Of a stretch of 47,376 nt of DNA, positions 7,468 to 15,757 are shown in pieces. Origin of the DNA: a virus. Made by a program: the position numbers and the translations under genes. The first letter of the stretch is position 1, and each line of letters starts with the position of its first letter. The notes under the pieces are model-generated. The model was not told the origin of the DNA and made no database searches. It was given only the letters and a program-made list of their open reading frames with translations. The stretch is taken from positions 1 to 47,376 of the IMG/VR virus record IMGVR_UViG_3300031746_000042; one strand, written 5' to 3'.

Positions 7468-7615
7468 GCGGGCGAGGCGGCGTGGAGAGACACGCCTGAA
7501 GACTGCTAGGTCGGGGCGTAGGGCGCAGGATGTTCTTTGTCCGAGTGTGGGCTACGGGTCTATAGCCCCAACCCACCGCGACCCCAAAGCCGGTGTAAGT
7601 CCGGCCCTCGCCCGC
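7468..7615 (+). ncRNA. tRNA-like structure 2 (148 nt)
   Basis: A perfect 10-bp closing stem (7468-7477 GCGGGCGAGG with 7606-7615) abuts a T-arm-like hairpin GCCGG-TGTAAGT-CCGGC (7589-7605). A D-like hairpin GGCGTG-GAGAGA-CACGCC (7479-7496) follows the 5' strand. A GGGCTA/TAGCCC hairpin (7549-7568) lies in the middle. There is no long reading frame and no CCA. The order of arms repeats that of the structures at 7124 and 7749. Confidence 0.45.
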
Positions 7616-7630
7616 TGGTTGATGCGTTGT

Positions 7631-7734
7631 GGCCCGCCCCGAGGGGGCGGCGGGGCGGGCCTCCGTTCGTACCGCTCGTCGCCAGCTTGTCCTGGCCGGG
7701 CGCGCTGCACCCCGCGAGGAGAGGCCGGCACAGG
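7631..7734 (+). other. Two strong hairpins between tRNA-like structures
   Basis: Bases 7631-7640 pair perfectly with 7652-7661 (10 bp, only G and C). Bases 7691-7699 pair with 7725-7734 (9 bp with one bulged A). I find no credible gene. The stretch seems to be part of a structured transcript covering 7462-7935; the first hairpin could also serve as a terminator, though no T-tract follows. Confidence 0.5.
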
Positions 7735-7748
7735 GCGTTAAGGTTTAC

Positions 7749-7896
7749 GGCGACGTAGCGTGGCGGTTCCACGCCGGGGGAGCGCAGCGGGGTAGGCCAC
7801 CCGTAAACGGCTCTCCTGTTCGCCTCTTCCGAGAGGAAGGGCGCGCGCATCCTGCAGCTACAGAGATGCGCGGTCGGTTCAACTCCGGCCGTCGCC
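7749..7896 (+). ncRNA. tRNA-like structure 3 (148 nt)
   Basis: A 7-bp acceptor-like stem (GGCGACG with CGTCGCC) is followed by TA, as at tRNA positions 8-9, and by a D-like hairpin GCGTGG-CGGTT-CCACGC (7758-7774). The T-arm GTCGG-TTCAACT-CCGGC (7873-7889) has a canonical T-loop and abuts the acceptor. An 8-bp arm (7844-7851 with 7865-7872, loop of 13) touches the T-arm like a long variable arm. CCTCT-TCCG-AGAGG lies upstream of it. The first 27 bases closely match those of the structure at 7468. No CCA is encoded. Confidence 0.5.
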
Positions 7897-7935
7897 CTCA
7901 ACTTGTTTGCACGATCACAGGAGGAGGTGAAGAAT

Positions 7936-8253
7936 GTGAAACCTAGTTCATGCACGTACCCGTCCGAGTGCTGCGCACTAAAAGCGCGGGACCGGCAACT
8001 GCACTGGCAGCGCATGATGTTACGCGTTGCGGTCAAGCGATTGGGCGGGAAGTTCGAGGTGACAACGGAGGACATGGTAGCCGCACAGGACTTCCTAGTC
8101 ACTCGAACGACGCGGGAAACGCTGGATACCACTGTTTACGGCCTTGAGATCGAGGAAATCCAGCGTGTTCAGGGAAGGCCGGCGTCTAAGTCGGGGCAAC
8201 GGGCCGTGATTATGCCGGCCATGCGGTTCGCTTCGGAATGTGATTCCGACTAA
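7936..8253 (+). CDS. Hypothetical protein, 105 aa
   Basis: AGGAGGAGGTG stands before GTG 7936. The N terminus carries Cys residues (CTYPSECCALKARDRQLHWQ), then a helix and a region like a winged helix (VTTEDMVAAQDFLVTR). It precedes the primase-helicase gene. No family is recognised. Confidence 0.6.
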   Translation: MKPSSCTYPSECCALKARDRQLHWQRMMLRVAVKRLGGKFEVTTEDMVAAQDFLVTRTTRETLDTTVYGLEIEEIQRVQGRPASKSGQRAVIMPAMRFASECDSD

Positions 8254-8297
8254 GTGTCGGACTGGGGCGGGCCTCGTGGAGAGGGGGTGGCCGGACG

Positions 8298-10772
8298 TTG
8301 TACGCGCCGGTGTTCGAGCGGTACACCCGCGTCACAAGCGGGCGGAACTACGCCGGAGAGCGGGCAGCCATCTGTCCGTTCCACGGCGATAATAAACCAT
8401 CACTCTCGTTCAATGATGATACCGGCCTTTGGAAATGTTTCGCCTGCGGCAAAAGCGGCAGCGCCGTTACGTTCGTCCAGGCGGTTGAGCAATGCACCCA
8501 CGACCACGCTGATGCTCTCGTCAACGACCTGCTGAACGTGAGCTTGCCCACACCTACAAAGATCGCCGCTTGGCACGCGACACTCGTAACCACGCCCGAC
8601 GTCCTGCACTACCTCGAAAGCCGCGGTATCGGCGACGTGGAAGTGTTAAAATACTACAACGTTGGGTTTGACGGCGAACGTGTGACGATTCCCATCCACG
8701 ACGAGGAAGGGAACCTGGTCAACGTCCGCCGCATGGCTGCGCAACGCGCGGCGAAGAACAAGGTCATCAACACACCGGGCCACGGCCAGATGCGGCTCTG
8801 GCCCTTGGAAAGCCTGTCGGGCGAAGGCCCGATTATCGTCTGTGAAGGTGAAACCGACTGCCTCAGCATCCTGCATCAAGGGGCGCGCGCCGTAACCTCC
8901 ACCGGCGGGGCCGGCGGCTGGCGCCAGGAGTGGGGCGCGCTCTTCCGCGGCCAGGACGTCGTGATCGCCTTCGACGGCGACGACCCCGGCCGGCGTGGCG
9001 CTGAGAAGGTCTGCGCGTCGCTGGCGGACCACGCCGCATCGGTCACGGTATTGGAAATGCCCGACGCTACGGACGTCAACGACCTGCACTGTGCCGGCCA
9101 CCGGCTGGACAACCTGATCATAGCGGCGACACCGGCTGCGGCGGGTGAGCAGCGCGACGAAGTGCTGGACCTGATGAAGGACATTCCAACACTGGGCGAC
9201 CTCCCGAAAGAGGCGATGATCACAGAGCAGATCGCGTGGACGAAACGGCTGGCCGCCGCGTTGGCGAAGCTCCCCGAAACGCGCCGCGCGTACTACATCG
9301 CGGAAGCTGCCAGGATGCTCAGCGTGTCTACCAAGGTTATTAGGGATGAGATCAGGGCCGTCGAACTTCAAGTTCTTATCCCCACCATTCCGGAGCCGCT
9401 GGCTGAACCACGTCAGGCTGACATGTGCCTGGCGCAGGATTGGACGCGCGGGCGGTTTCACATCGGCGTCTGGCTGCCGACGCAACGTGGCGTCTACACG
9501 TTCCGGCTTATCACCAGCGACCACCGGATGGTCGAAGCGCCGGAGGGCATCGGCGCGCCTGGCGACGCCGCGCGGTGGAGCGTCGATAGCGTCACCGATT
9601 ATAATGTGTTCGCGTGGCTCAACGCGCGCACCGTGACGGTAGATCCCGCCGAGCTACAGGCTGAAATCGAAGGGCTGTTCAGGACGTACATGTGGTATCC
9701 ACACGAGGACGCATACAAGGTGCTATCGTTGTGGGTCATGGCGTCCTACGTGTTTATGCTCTATGATTGCTGCGCCTACCTCGCCATGACGGGCACGAAG
9801 CGCGCCGGCAAGACACGAACGTTAGAGCTTATCGAACATTTGGCGTGGAACGCGCTTAAGGTGTCGTCTTTCTCCGCCAGCTATCTCTTCCGCGCCGTCG
9901 CCGCCGGTCGGAATACGCTGCTGTTCGACGAATCGGACATTCTCAGTGCGGCCGCCCGCGGTGGTCAGGAAGTGGATGAGCGCCTGGCCGTCGTGCTGGA
10001 CGGCTACCGCCGGTCGGGCAAGACCGGACGCGTCGAGGGCGAGAACAACACCCCACGCACGTACCCCACGTACTCGCCCAAAGCCTTCGCCTCAATGTTC
10101 GGCCTTCCCGACATGGTGACGGATCGCGCCATCATGATCGAAGTACTGCGGCGGACATCTGATACTCCTATCACCAGCCTTGTCACTGCCGAGATCGCCC
10201 CTGCATGTCAGGTACTGCGCAACAAGCTCTATTGCTTCGCCCTGGAGAATACGTCACAGCTAAACACGCTGCGCCAAACAGTTACGTCGGCGGCTACCGG
10301 GTTATTCGACCGCGAGTTCGAGATATGGCAACCGTTATTGAGCATCGCAGTGCTGTGCGGCGGCGACGCTTACCAGTGCGCGCTTGGCTATGCGCACGCC
10401 AGCCACGCCTCAAAGAAGGCGGCAGAACGTGAAACCTCCATGACCAGCGCCGCTATCCTGACGTGCCAGCGCCTGCTCATTGAGGAGGAACCGGATCTTT
10501 TGGACGCACAAGGCAAGTGGTACGCGCGGGCGCGCATCCGGCGGCGGGTGGCCGAAATCATGGAGCGTGATGAAGAGCAAGTGCGCCCTGAGCGCATTCG
10601 CATGGAACTGATCAAGACGGGTATTCTTTCCACATCTGGAACCTCAGTAAAGCAGATTTGGTCCGGCACAAGTCGCGGGCAGCGCATCTACTGTTTAAAC
10701 CCAGACCTGGTGATGAAAGCCGCTCAGAGGTTCGACGTGACAGAAATTGGAACAATATTCAGTGATGTATAG
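8298..10772 (+). CDS. Primase-helicase: CHC2 zinc finger, TOPRIM and ATPase domains
   Basis: 824 aa. A CHC2 zinc finger (CPFH at 26-29, CFAC at 47-50) and a TOPRIM domain (VCEGETD near 178, FDGDDPG near 220) form the primase half, which would lay RNA primers. The C-terminal half carries a P-loop (GTKRAGKTRT near 498) and Walker B (LLFDESD near 540), as in phage ATPases fused to primases. The TTG start has AGGGGGTGG seven bases upstream. With the polymerase and helicase it completes a replication set. The ATPase is not a clear DnaB-type helicase, so unwinding is inferred. Confidence 0.9.
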   Translation: MYAPVFERYTRVTSGRNYAGERAAICPFHGDNKPSLSFNDDTGLWKCFACGKSGSAVTFVQAVEQCTHDHADALVNDLLNVSLPTPTKIAAWHATLVTTPDVLHYLESRGIGDVEVLKYYNVGFDGERVTIPIHDEEGNLVNVRRMAAQRAAKNKVINTPGHGQMRLWPLESLSGEGPIIVCEGETDCLSILHQGARAVTSTGGAGGWRQEWGALFRGQDVVIAFDGDDPGRRGAEKVCASLADHAASVTVLEMPDATDVNDLHCAGHRLDNLIIAATPAAAGEQRDEVLDLMKDIPTLGDLPKEAMITEQIAWTKRLAAALAKLPETRRAYYIAEAARMLSVSTKVIRDEIRAVELQVLIPTIPEPLAEPRQADMCLAQDWTRGRFHIGVWLPTQRGVYTFRLITSDHRMVEAPEGIGAPGDAARWSVDSVTDYNVFAWLNARTVTVDPAELQAEIEGLFRTYMWYPHEDAYKVLSLWVMASYVFMLYDCCAYLAMTGTKRAGKTRTLELIEHLAWNALKVSSFSASYLFRAVAAGRNTLLFDESDILSAAARGGQEVDERLAVVLDGYRRSGKTGRVEGENNTPRTYPTYSPKAFASMFGLPDMVTDRAIMIEVLRRTSDTPITSLVTAEIAPACQVLRNKLYCFALENTSQLNTLRQTVTSAATGLFDREFEIWQPLLSIAVLCGGDAYQCALGYAHASHASKKAAERETSMTSAAILTCQRLLIEEEPDLLDAQGKWYARARIRRRVAEIMERDEEQVRPERIRMELIKTGILSTSGTSVKQIWSGTSRGQRIYCLNPDLVMKAAQRFDVTEIGTIFSDV

Positions 10773-10873
10773 GGACGTGTCAGCTTTAAGTCAGGGCTCA
10801 AACCCACGTCATCAACCAAATGCTTCGTCGGCGCAATGTATGCAACTACTTCCGTAGCGTGTATAATGCGGTC

Positions 10874-11052
10874 GCGGCGTGGTTTTGATGGTCATGCTTC
10901 GTCTGCATTGCCCTGTAGGGGCGACCAGGAAATTTTTCTGGCGGGCCTAATTATAGTGAAATGTCGTCAGACGATGTTTTGCGTCACAGAAAAGTACCCC
11001 TCCCCCTCCAGGAGACGTTGCAGACGAAGCATGACCATCAAAACCACGCCGC
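10874..11052. repeat. Perfect 34-bp inverted repeat around a 111-bp core
   Basis: Bases 10874-10907 are the exact reverse complement of 11019-11052. Matching stops cleanly on both sides of each arm. No target-site duplication flanks the outer ends. The core has no gene; read on the minus strand it contains a perfect TATAAT without a good -35. Options are a miniature transposable element, an invertible switch, or a cruciform-forming origin or regulator. Confidence 0.9.
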
Positions 11053-11197
11053 AGCTGTTTTAAACGTGCTACGGAAGATAATGCAGGCATTGCCTGGCGA
11101 AGCATTGGCGGAAACGCAGGCGGTGCGTGGAACAGAAGCCTGTTTTAGGCACCCCGGCAGTTTACAGTTACTGGGCATCGTGCAAGAGTTCCCACCG

Positions 11198-11213
11198 AAC
11201 TCCTACAGGAGTT
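11198..11213 (+). promoter_or_regulatory. Hairpin that hides a Shine-Dalgarno site
   Basis: AACTCCT-AC-AGGAGTT folds into a 7-bp stem whose 3' arm is the AGGAG that serves the ATG at 11219. That ATG is in frame with the GTG 11264 start of the RuvC-like gene, so the longer form may be translated only when the hairpin opens. Confidence 0.5.
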
Positions 11214-11263
11214 ATATTATGACTATACAGCCGTGCATAAACCGCAGATGGGAGGTGCTTCCA

Positions 11264-11803
11264 GTGGAATTCCCAGGTGGCACTCACGGGCGGTGGTGCT
11301 CGAACGTTCCGGCGATCCTGGCTATCGACCCCGGTAAAACGACGGGGTGGGCGCGGTATCCGCTCTACCCGGATGCCAGGGTACTGCCGTTAGTTGGTGA
11401 ATGGTGCAGCGCCCCCGATCTTACGGGGCAGTTGTGCACCATCGCGGCAGAGCTTCTTAAATTCCCTGCCCCCTATTACCTGCGCGTCGTCGTCGTCGAA
11501 GACTTCCGGCTGCACCCTTGGAAGGCAGCGGCGTTGTCCTGGAGTGACATGCCTGCGCCCCAGGTTATCGGCTACGTCAAGGTGCTGTGCGCTACACAGA
11601 ACGTGTCGCCGCTGGTGATGCAGCAGCCTTCCGCGAAGGCGGCCGTTCCCAACGCGCTGCTGAAACGTCTTGGTTGGTACGCCTGCACCCGCGGCAAGCC
11701 GCACGCACGCGACGCGTTGCGGCACCTGGTGTACTACATCATGAAGCGCAGCCCGACGGAGTTCGTGAAGCTCCTGGACCAAGTGGGAGGTGAAACCGCG
11801 TGA
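11264..11803 (+). CDS. RuvC-like Holliday junction nuclease
   Basis: 179 aa from GTG 11264, which has GGGAGGTG upstream. The RNase H fold active site is visible: AIDPGKTTGW (first Asp), VVVVEDF (Glu) and HARDALRHLVYY (last Asp). The fold cuts four-way junctions and may debranch DNA before packaging. An in-frame ATG at 11219 with its own AGGAG would add 15 residues. The gene follows the non-coding inverted-repeat region and overlaps the next gene by 4 bases. Confidence 0.8.
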   Translation: MEFPGGTHGRWCSNVPAILAIDPGKTTGWARYPLYPDARVLPLVGEWCSAPDLTGQLCTIAAELLKFPAPYYLRVVVVEDFRLHPWKAAALSWSDMPAPQVIGYVKVLCATQNVSPLVMQQPSAKAAVPNALLKRLGWYACTRGKPHARDALRHLVYYIMKRSPTEFVKLLDQVGGETA

Positions 11804-12048
11804 TCAAGGCACTATCGTGGAAAGACAATAAGGTGCTCGACGAGTTCCAGCGCCAGTACACGCGGACACGCCGTCCGGTGGCGCCGTCAGCCGTCGCCGC
11901 GGCCCTGGGGAAAGCGTCGGGCCGGCGGTACACCGCAGCGTCCCTCGCGGCGAACATCGAACGCCTGCACGCGGGCGGGATGCTCAAAGCAGTACTGTTG
12001 AAGCGTCCGTTGGGCGGCCACCACTACATTCCGGTCGGGAGGGGGTAG
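11800..12048 (+). CDS. Small winged-helix-like protein, 82 aa
   Basis: GGGAGGTG precedes the GTG at 11800, which overlaps the previous stop. The pattern of helices (SAVAAALGKASGRRYTAASL) and a short beta-wing (MLKAVLLKRPLGGHHYIPV) suggests a winged helix-turn-helix DNA binder. It is probably co-expressed with the RuvC-like nuclease. The family is not recognised. Confidence 0.6.
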   Translation: MIKALSWKDNKVLDEFQRQYTRTRRPVAPSAVAAALGKASGRRYTAASLAANIERLHAGGMLKAVLLKRPLGGHHYIPVGRG

Positions 12049-12054
12049 AGCAGA

Positions 12055-12546
12055 GTGTTTGAGCGTGGTGTGAGCGTCAACTGGCCCGGTTCAGCAGCCG
12101 AAGTGGATGAACTTTGCCGACTGATCGAAGTGTGGAAGGAACGGCTGCGGCTAATGGACTGGCGCATTGATGTCAACGCGCAGGCGCCGCACAAGATTGA
12201 GCCGAAAGACGCCTACGCAACCTGCGCAGCGCAACCTGAGATCCAGTTCGCCCTGATAGCCATAGGCTGGCCCCCAGCTGCCTATGGTGCGGGGTACTCG
12301 CTGGAACAGACCGTTATCCACGAACTCATTCACGCCGTGTTGTCACCGGTGTTCAAGGTGTGGGAACACCTGGTGGAAGACGCCGGCCCGTTCGCCGGCC
12401 CGGTAGCGGTAGCGTTGGCGGCCGCCACGGATCTTGCTGAGGTGGCCGTAGACAAGCTAGCCTGTGCGTTGAGGGGGTTGAGCGATGGCGATCAGAATAA
12501 TGCGGACGACGGGACGCATGGCGCAGGCGGCGAGGGAAGCGTGTGA
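12055..12546 (+). CDS. Putative zinc metallopeptidase with HELIH motif
   Basis: 163 aa. The helix TVIHELIHAVL carries HExxH (His 89, Glu 90, His 93), the zinc site of minimal gluzincin-like or SprT-like peptidases. A later Glu in the helix DLAEVAVDKLACAL could be the third ligand. No signal peptide is visible, so it acts in the cell. The end overlaps the polymerase gene by 62 bases. The substrate is unknown. Confidence 0.65.
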   Translation: MFERGVSVNWPGSAAEVDELCRLIEVWKERLRLMDWRIDVNAQAPHKIEPKDAYATCAAQPEIQFALIAIGWPPAAYGAGYSLEQTVIHELIHAVLSPVFKVWEHLVEDAGPFAGPVAVALAAATDLAEVAVDKLACALRGLSDGDQNNADDGTHGAGGEGSV

Positions 12547-14815
12547 GCGTTGCGGCCTAGCCGACTGCCTGTACGTACCTGGCTGCGGGCCGCTAGCCGC
12601 CCGCGTGGTCATCGTCGGGGAGGCGCCGGGCGATGTCGAGGCCGCACGTGGCGTGCCGTTCGTCGGCCCTGCGGGCCGCCTGCTTGACCAGATACTGGCT
12701 GAGGTCGGCATCGACCGCGAGGAGTGCTACGTCACGAATGCCTGCCTTTGCCGGCCGCGGACGCCCGAAGGCGCGCACCGCAATCCTACAGATGATGAGA
12801 TCGCGTGCTGCCGCGACCGGCTCCTCGACGAGGTGGCCGGCAGGGCGCCGGACCTTGTTATCCTGTGCGGCGCAACGCCGCTAAAGGCAGTGCTGGGCAA
12901 GGGCAAAATCAGCGACGAAAACGGGCTGGTCCAGTGGTGCGAGGACGTGAAGGCCCACGTCATGCCGGTCTTCCATCCCAGCGCGGCGCTGCACAAGCCG
13001 GGCTATTACATTGACATCGTTAAGGCTTTCCGCAAGGCGGCGCAAGTGTTGCATAACCCGTCGTCGGTACGCGTCGGCGCGCCCGGCGTCGAGCGGTTCA
13101 TCCTGGAGACACGCGACGACGTGGACGCACTATGCGCCCGCCTGGCGGAGTTTACCCGCGTGACCATCGACGAGGAGCACGGCAGCCAGGGGCAGCTGTT
13201 GTGCTTGGGCCTTTCCTACCACCCCGGCACGGCGGTCGTCCTGCCCCGGCACCTGTGCGAAGACCGCTACTGCTTGACGCGTCTTGATGAAGTCCTGGCC
13301 AGGATGCAGGTGGTCGGCCAGAACATCAAGTCCGACTTAAAGACGCTTTGGCGGCACGGTATGCCCCGCTTGACGACCGGCGGCGACCTCCTCCTGGCGC
13401 ACTACCTGTACTCCGGGATGCCAGGCGACCATGACCTGGAGAGCATCCTGGTCGAGCTTTTAAACGTGCCGCCGTACAAGCACATGGTGGCACGACATGT
13501 AAAGTGTATGGAGGAGTGCCCACCCGCCTTGCTGCACGAGTATAACGGCTATGACGCCGCGTACACGCATCTGGCATTCCTCGACATCGAGCAGCGGCTG
13601 ACGCCGGAGGAGCGCGCCTTCCTGGAAGGGGTGCTGTACCCCGCCAGTGACGCACTGGCGCGGATGGAGTATGTTGGTGTCCTCGTTGACGTTGCCCGGT
13701 GCGCTGAGGTTGAGGCGACGCTATCCACTCAAATTGCGGCGGCGAAGACGCAGATGTACGCCGCAGCGGGCGGCGAGTTCAACCCCAACTACTGGAAAGA
13801 TGTCTGCAACGTGCTGTACGGTGTGCTCGGGCTGCCTCTCGCACCGCGTGGGAAGATGTCGTCGGATGAAGAGAACCTAACCCGGTTGTCTGAAACCACC
13901 GATAGCCTGGTGCCCGGACTGGTCCTGGAGTACCGCAAGTTGAGCAAGCTCTACAGCACTTACGTGCAAAAGCTGCCGTCGCTCTTGGACAGCGCAAACC
14001 GGCTGCACACAACCTATAACCTCAACACGACGCGAACGGGTCGCTTGTCTTCCAAAGAGCCTAACCTCCAGAACATCCCACATGGCAGCACCATCCATCA
14101 GCTGTACGTGCCGTCGCTCGGCTGCGTCATGGTTCAGGGCGACCTGTCCCAAGCCGAGGTGCGCGTCCTGGCACTTTTCAGCAAGGATAAGGTGCTGCTC
14201 GACGCGGTGGAGGGCGCCGACGTACACCGCAGCATGGCTGCCGCAGTTTTCAAGAAGCAACCGGAGGATGTCACAAGCGTTGAGCGCACGTCGGCGAAGC
14301 GTGCCACCTTCGGCATCATGTACGGCATAACGGCGCGCGGCCTAGCGCGTAGCGTTGGATGCTCCGAGCCAGAAGCGCAGGGGATCATCGACAGGTTCTT
14401 CGCCGCGCTGCCGCAGGTGCGCGAGTGGATCGAATCCACGAAGCGTGAGGCGATGCGCACCGGCGTCGTGCGCACGCCGTTCGGGCGCCGGCGCGTGTTA
14501 AACTTCGGCGCTGAGAACACGGAGGTTATCCTGCGCCAGGCTGTGAACACGCCCATCCAGAGCACGGCCAGCGACATCTGCCTGGCTGGGCTGGTACGGC
14601 ACGACCGACGCCTGCTCGACGATCCCGGCCGGCGCCTGCTCCTGACGGTGCACGATTCGATCAGTGTTGAAGTGCCCGTAGGCACGCACGACCAGGCGTG
14701 CGCTGAACTCAAGCAGGACATGGAGTTCATGTGGGACGGCGTGCACTTCCGCGCCGACGTCAGCTTCGGGCCGTCATGGGGCGCATTAGAAGACTGGGAG
14801 GTGACAGGATCATGA
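12485..14815 (+). CDS. Uracil-DNA glycosylase / family A DNA polymerase fusion
   Basis: 776 aa. The N-terminal 200 residues match family 4 uracil-DNA glycosylase: CERC Fe-S ligands, GEAPG, PFVGPAG, NACLCRP and HPSAA. Next is a 3'-5' exonuclease (TIDEEHG near 226, GQNIKSDLKTL, YNGYDAAYTH). The polymerase has motif A QGDLSQAEVR near 551, motif B RTSAKRATFGIMYG near 602 and motif C VHDS near 723. It would copy phage DNA, proofread and remove uracil in one chain. The ATG at 12485 follows GAGGGGGTT. Confidence 0.93.
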   Translation: MAIRIMRTTGRMAQAAREACERCGLADCLYVPGCGPLAARVVIVGEAPGDVEAARGVPFVGPAGRLLDQILAEVGIDREECYVTNACLCRPRTPEGAHRNPTDDEIACCRDRLLDEVAGRAPDLVILCGATPLKAVLGKGKISDENGLVQWCEDVKAHVMPVFHPSAALHKPGYYIDIVKAFRKAAQVLHNPSSVRVGAPGVERFILETRDDVDALCARLAEFTRVTIDEEHGSQGQLLCLGLSYHPGTAVVLPRHLCEDRYCLTRLDEVLARMQVVGQNIKSDLKTLWRHGMPRLTTGGDLLLAHYLYSGMPGDHDLESILVELLNVPPYKHMVARHVKCMEECPPALLHEYNGYDAAYTHLAFLDIEQRLTPEERAFLEGVLYPASDALARMEYVGVLVDVARCAEVEATLSTQIAAAKTQMYAAAGGEFNPNYWKDVCNVLYGVLGLPLAPRGKMSSDEENLTRLSETTDSLVPGLVLEYRKLSKLYSTYVQKLPSLLDSANRLHTTYNLNTTRTGRLSSKEPNLQNIPHGSTIHQLYVPSLGCVMVQGDLSQAEVRVLALFSKDKVLLDAVEGADVHRSMAAAVFKKQPEDVTSVERTSAKRATFGIMYGITARGLARSVGCSEPEAQGIIDRFFAALPQVREWIESTKREAMRTGVVRTPFGRRRVLNFGAENTEVILRQAVNTPIQSTASDICLAGLVRHDRRLLDDPGRRLLLTVHDSISVEVPVGTHDQACAELKQDMEFMWDGVHFRADVSFGPSWGALEDWEVTGS

Positions 14816-15189
14816 AGCTAGATGACCCCATACGCGCGCAAATGCTCTGGAAGCTGCGAACCGGCTTCGTGTCCCCTGACGGCAGGTTTCATGTGTCGTC
14901 GTTCGGGCTGCACGAGGCGGCGGCGGAGGAGCATGTCAAGGCACTGGCGCCGGACGCTGAATCGCCGGCGCCGTACCGCAGCTGGAAGGACAAGCTGGTT
15001 GAGGAGTACAACTGGATCTCCTGCGGGGCGGACCCGCTTTCACAACTGGCTGCGTGTGTTTGCGCACCCACCAACAAGCGCCGGATCACTGAGGCGCAGA
15101 AAGCGACGCTGCTGCGCTGGGTGAAAGCTCAAGACTACTCGCTGCACCAATACTTCAAGGACGTCGGCGAGGAGGCAGAAGCGCAATGA
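14812..15189 (+). CDS. Hypothetical protein, 125 aa
   Basis: ATG 14812 follows GGGAGGTG and overlaps the polymerase stop. The protein is mostly helical with a central segment rich in Cys (SQLAACVCAPT). Its position right after the polymerase suggests a replication accessory role, but no motif supports it. Confidence 0.6.
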   Translation: MKLDDPIRAQMLWKLRTGFVSPDGRFHVSSFGLHEAAAEEHVKALAPDAESPAPYRSWKDKLVEEYNWISCGADPLSQLAACVCAPTNKRRITEAQKATLLRWVKAQDYSLHQYFKDVGEEAEAQ

Positions 15190-15479
15190 CGCGCAAGGAG
15201 GAGCCCTGCATCGTCCTCATCCTGAGTGATAAGATGCTTCAGGCCAGCATCGGCGACATCCTAACCTACGAGGTCATGGCGGGGATCCGTGAGTTGCTTG
15301 TGCCGCCGAGTGACGTGGTTAAGCAACAGTGTTTACACCCCCGGCTCTTGACGGGTGCGCCGGCAACACTACACATCTCCGTTCAGCGCGAACAGGTGCC
15401 TGCTGAGGACGAGGAAGCCCCACCAAAGTTCTGGACACGAATCAATCTCCGCCTGAGTTTCGACGATGACGCGCAATGA
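15186..15479 (+). CDS. Hypothetical protein, 97 aa
   Basis: The ATG at 15186 overlaps the previous stop (ATGA), a sign of translational coupling. The protein is beta-rich with an acidic C terminus (LSFDDDAQ). No family is recognised. Confidence 0.55.
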   Translation: MTRKEEPCIVLILSDKMLQASIGDILTYEVMAGIRELLVPPSDVVKQQCLHPRLLTGAPATLHISVQREQVPAEDEEAPPKFWTRINLRLSFDDDAQ

Positions 15480-15757
15480 CACATACAGAGGTCGTCACGT
15501 TACTCCGCAAGTGGGCGCGAGAGCAGCAGCAGCTGGCGGCACAGTTGTTATGCACGCCGGTCCACGCCTCAATGGCGCGCAGCCCCGAGCAGCTGGCCGC
15601 CTTCGCGCGGGACGCGCTTACGCACGCGCACAACGCGTGCGCGCTCATTACTGCGGCAAATCTGTTCGAGATTAGGAGGGATCACCTTGGAGAACCTGCT
15701 GGCGGGAAAGACACCGGAGCAGCGGTCGCGCCTGACGCGTTGGGTAAACATCGGTGA
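15476..15757 (+). CDS. Hypothetical helical protein, 93 aa
   Basis: It overlaps the previous stop by 4 bases. Residues 5-60 are helical (VVTLLRKWAREQQQLAAQLL and SPEQLAAFARDALTHAHN). The last 24 codons overlap the next gene, so the true end of function may lie before that. Unknown family. Confidence 0.5.
   Translation: MTHTEVVTLLRKWAREQQQLAAQLLCTPVHASMARSPEQLAAFARDALTHAHNACALITAANLFEIRRDHLGEPAGGKDTGAAVAPDALGKHR

Larger units (their letters stand above)
10773..11263 (+). other. 0.5-kb non-coding gap with inverted repeat and leader
   Basis: No convincing gene lies here. It holds a perfect TATAAT (10862-10867) with only a weak -35, the 34-bp inverted repeat (10874-11052), small inner palindromes (for example TCGTCAGACGA), an AT-rich stem (CCAGGAAATTTTTCTGG) and a hairpin that covers a ribosome binding site (11198-11213). 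A replication origin, a control switch or a mobile remnant are all possible. Confidence 0.6.

Noticed and set aside
7468-7896. A tmRNA gene
   Set aside because: The folds have tRNA-like ends but are too short, lack a tag reading frame and pseudoknots, and occur three times.
10961-11263. N-terminal extension of the RuvC-like protein to 280 aa
   Set aside because: The frame passes through an arm of the inverted repeat and lacks conserved residues; starts at 11219 or 11264 have ribosome sites.
15675-15690. Likeness of AGGAGGGATCACCTTG to the 3' end of 16S rRNA
   Set aside because: Only a short chance match; AGGAGGG simply serves the TTG start.
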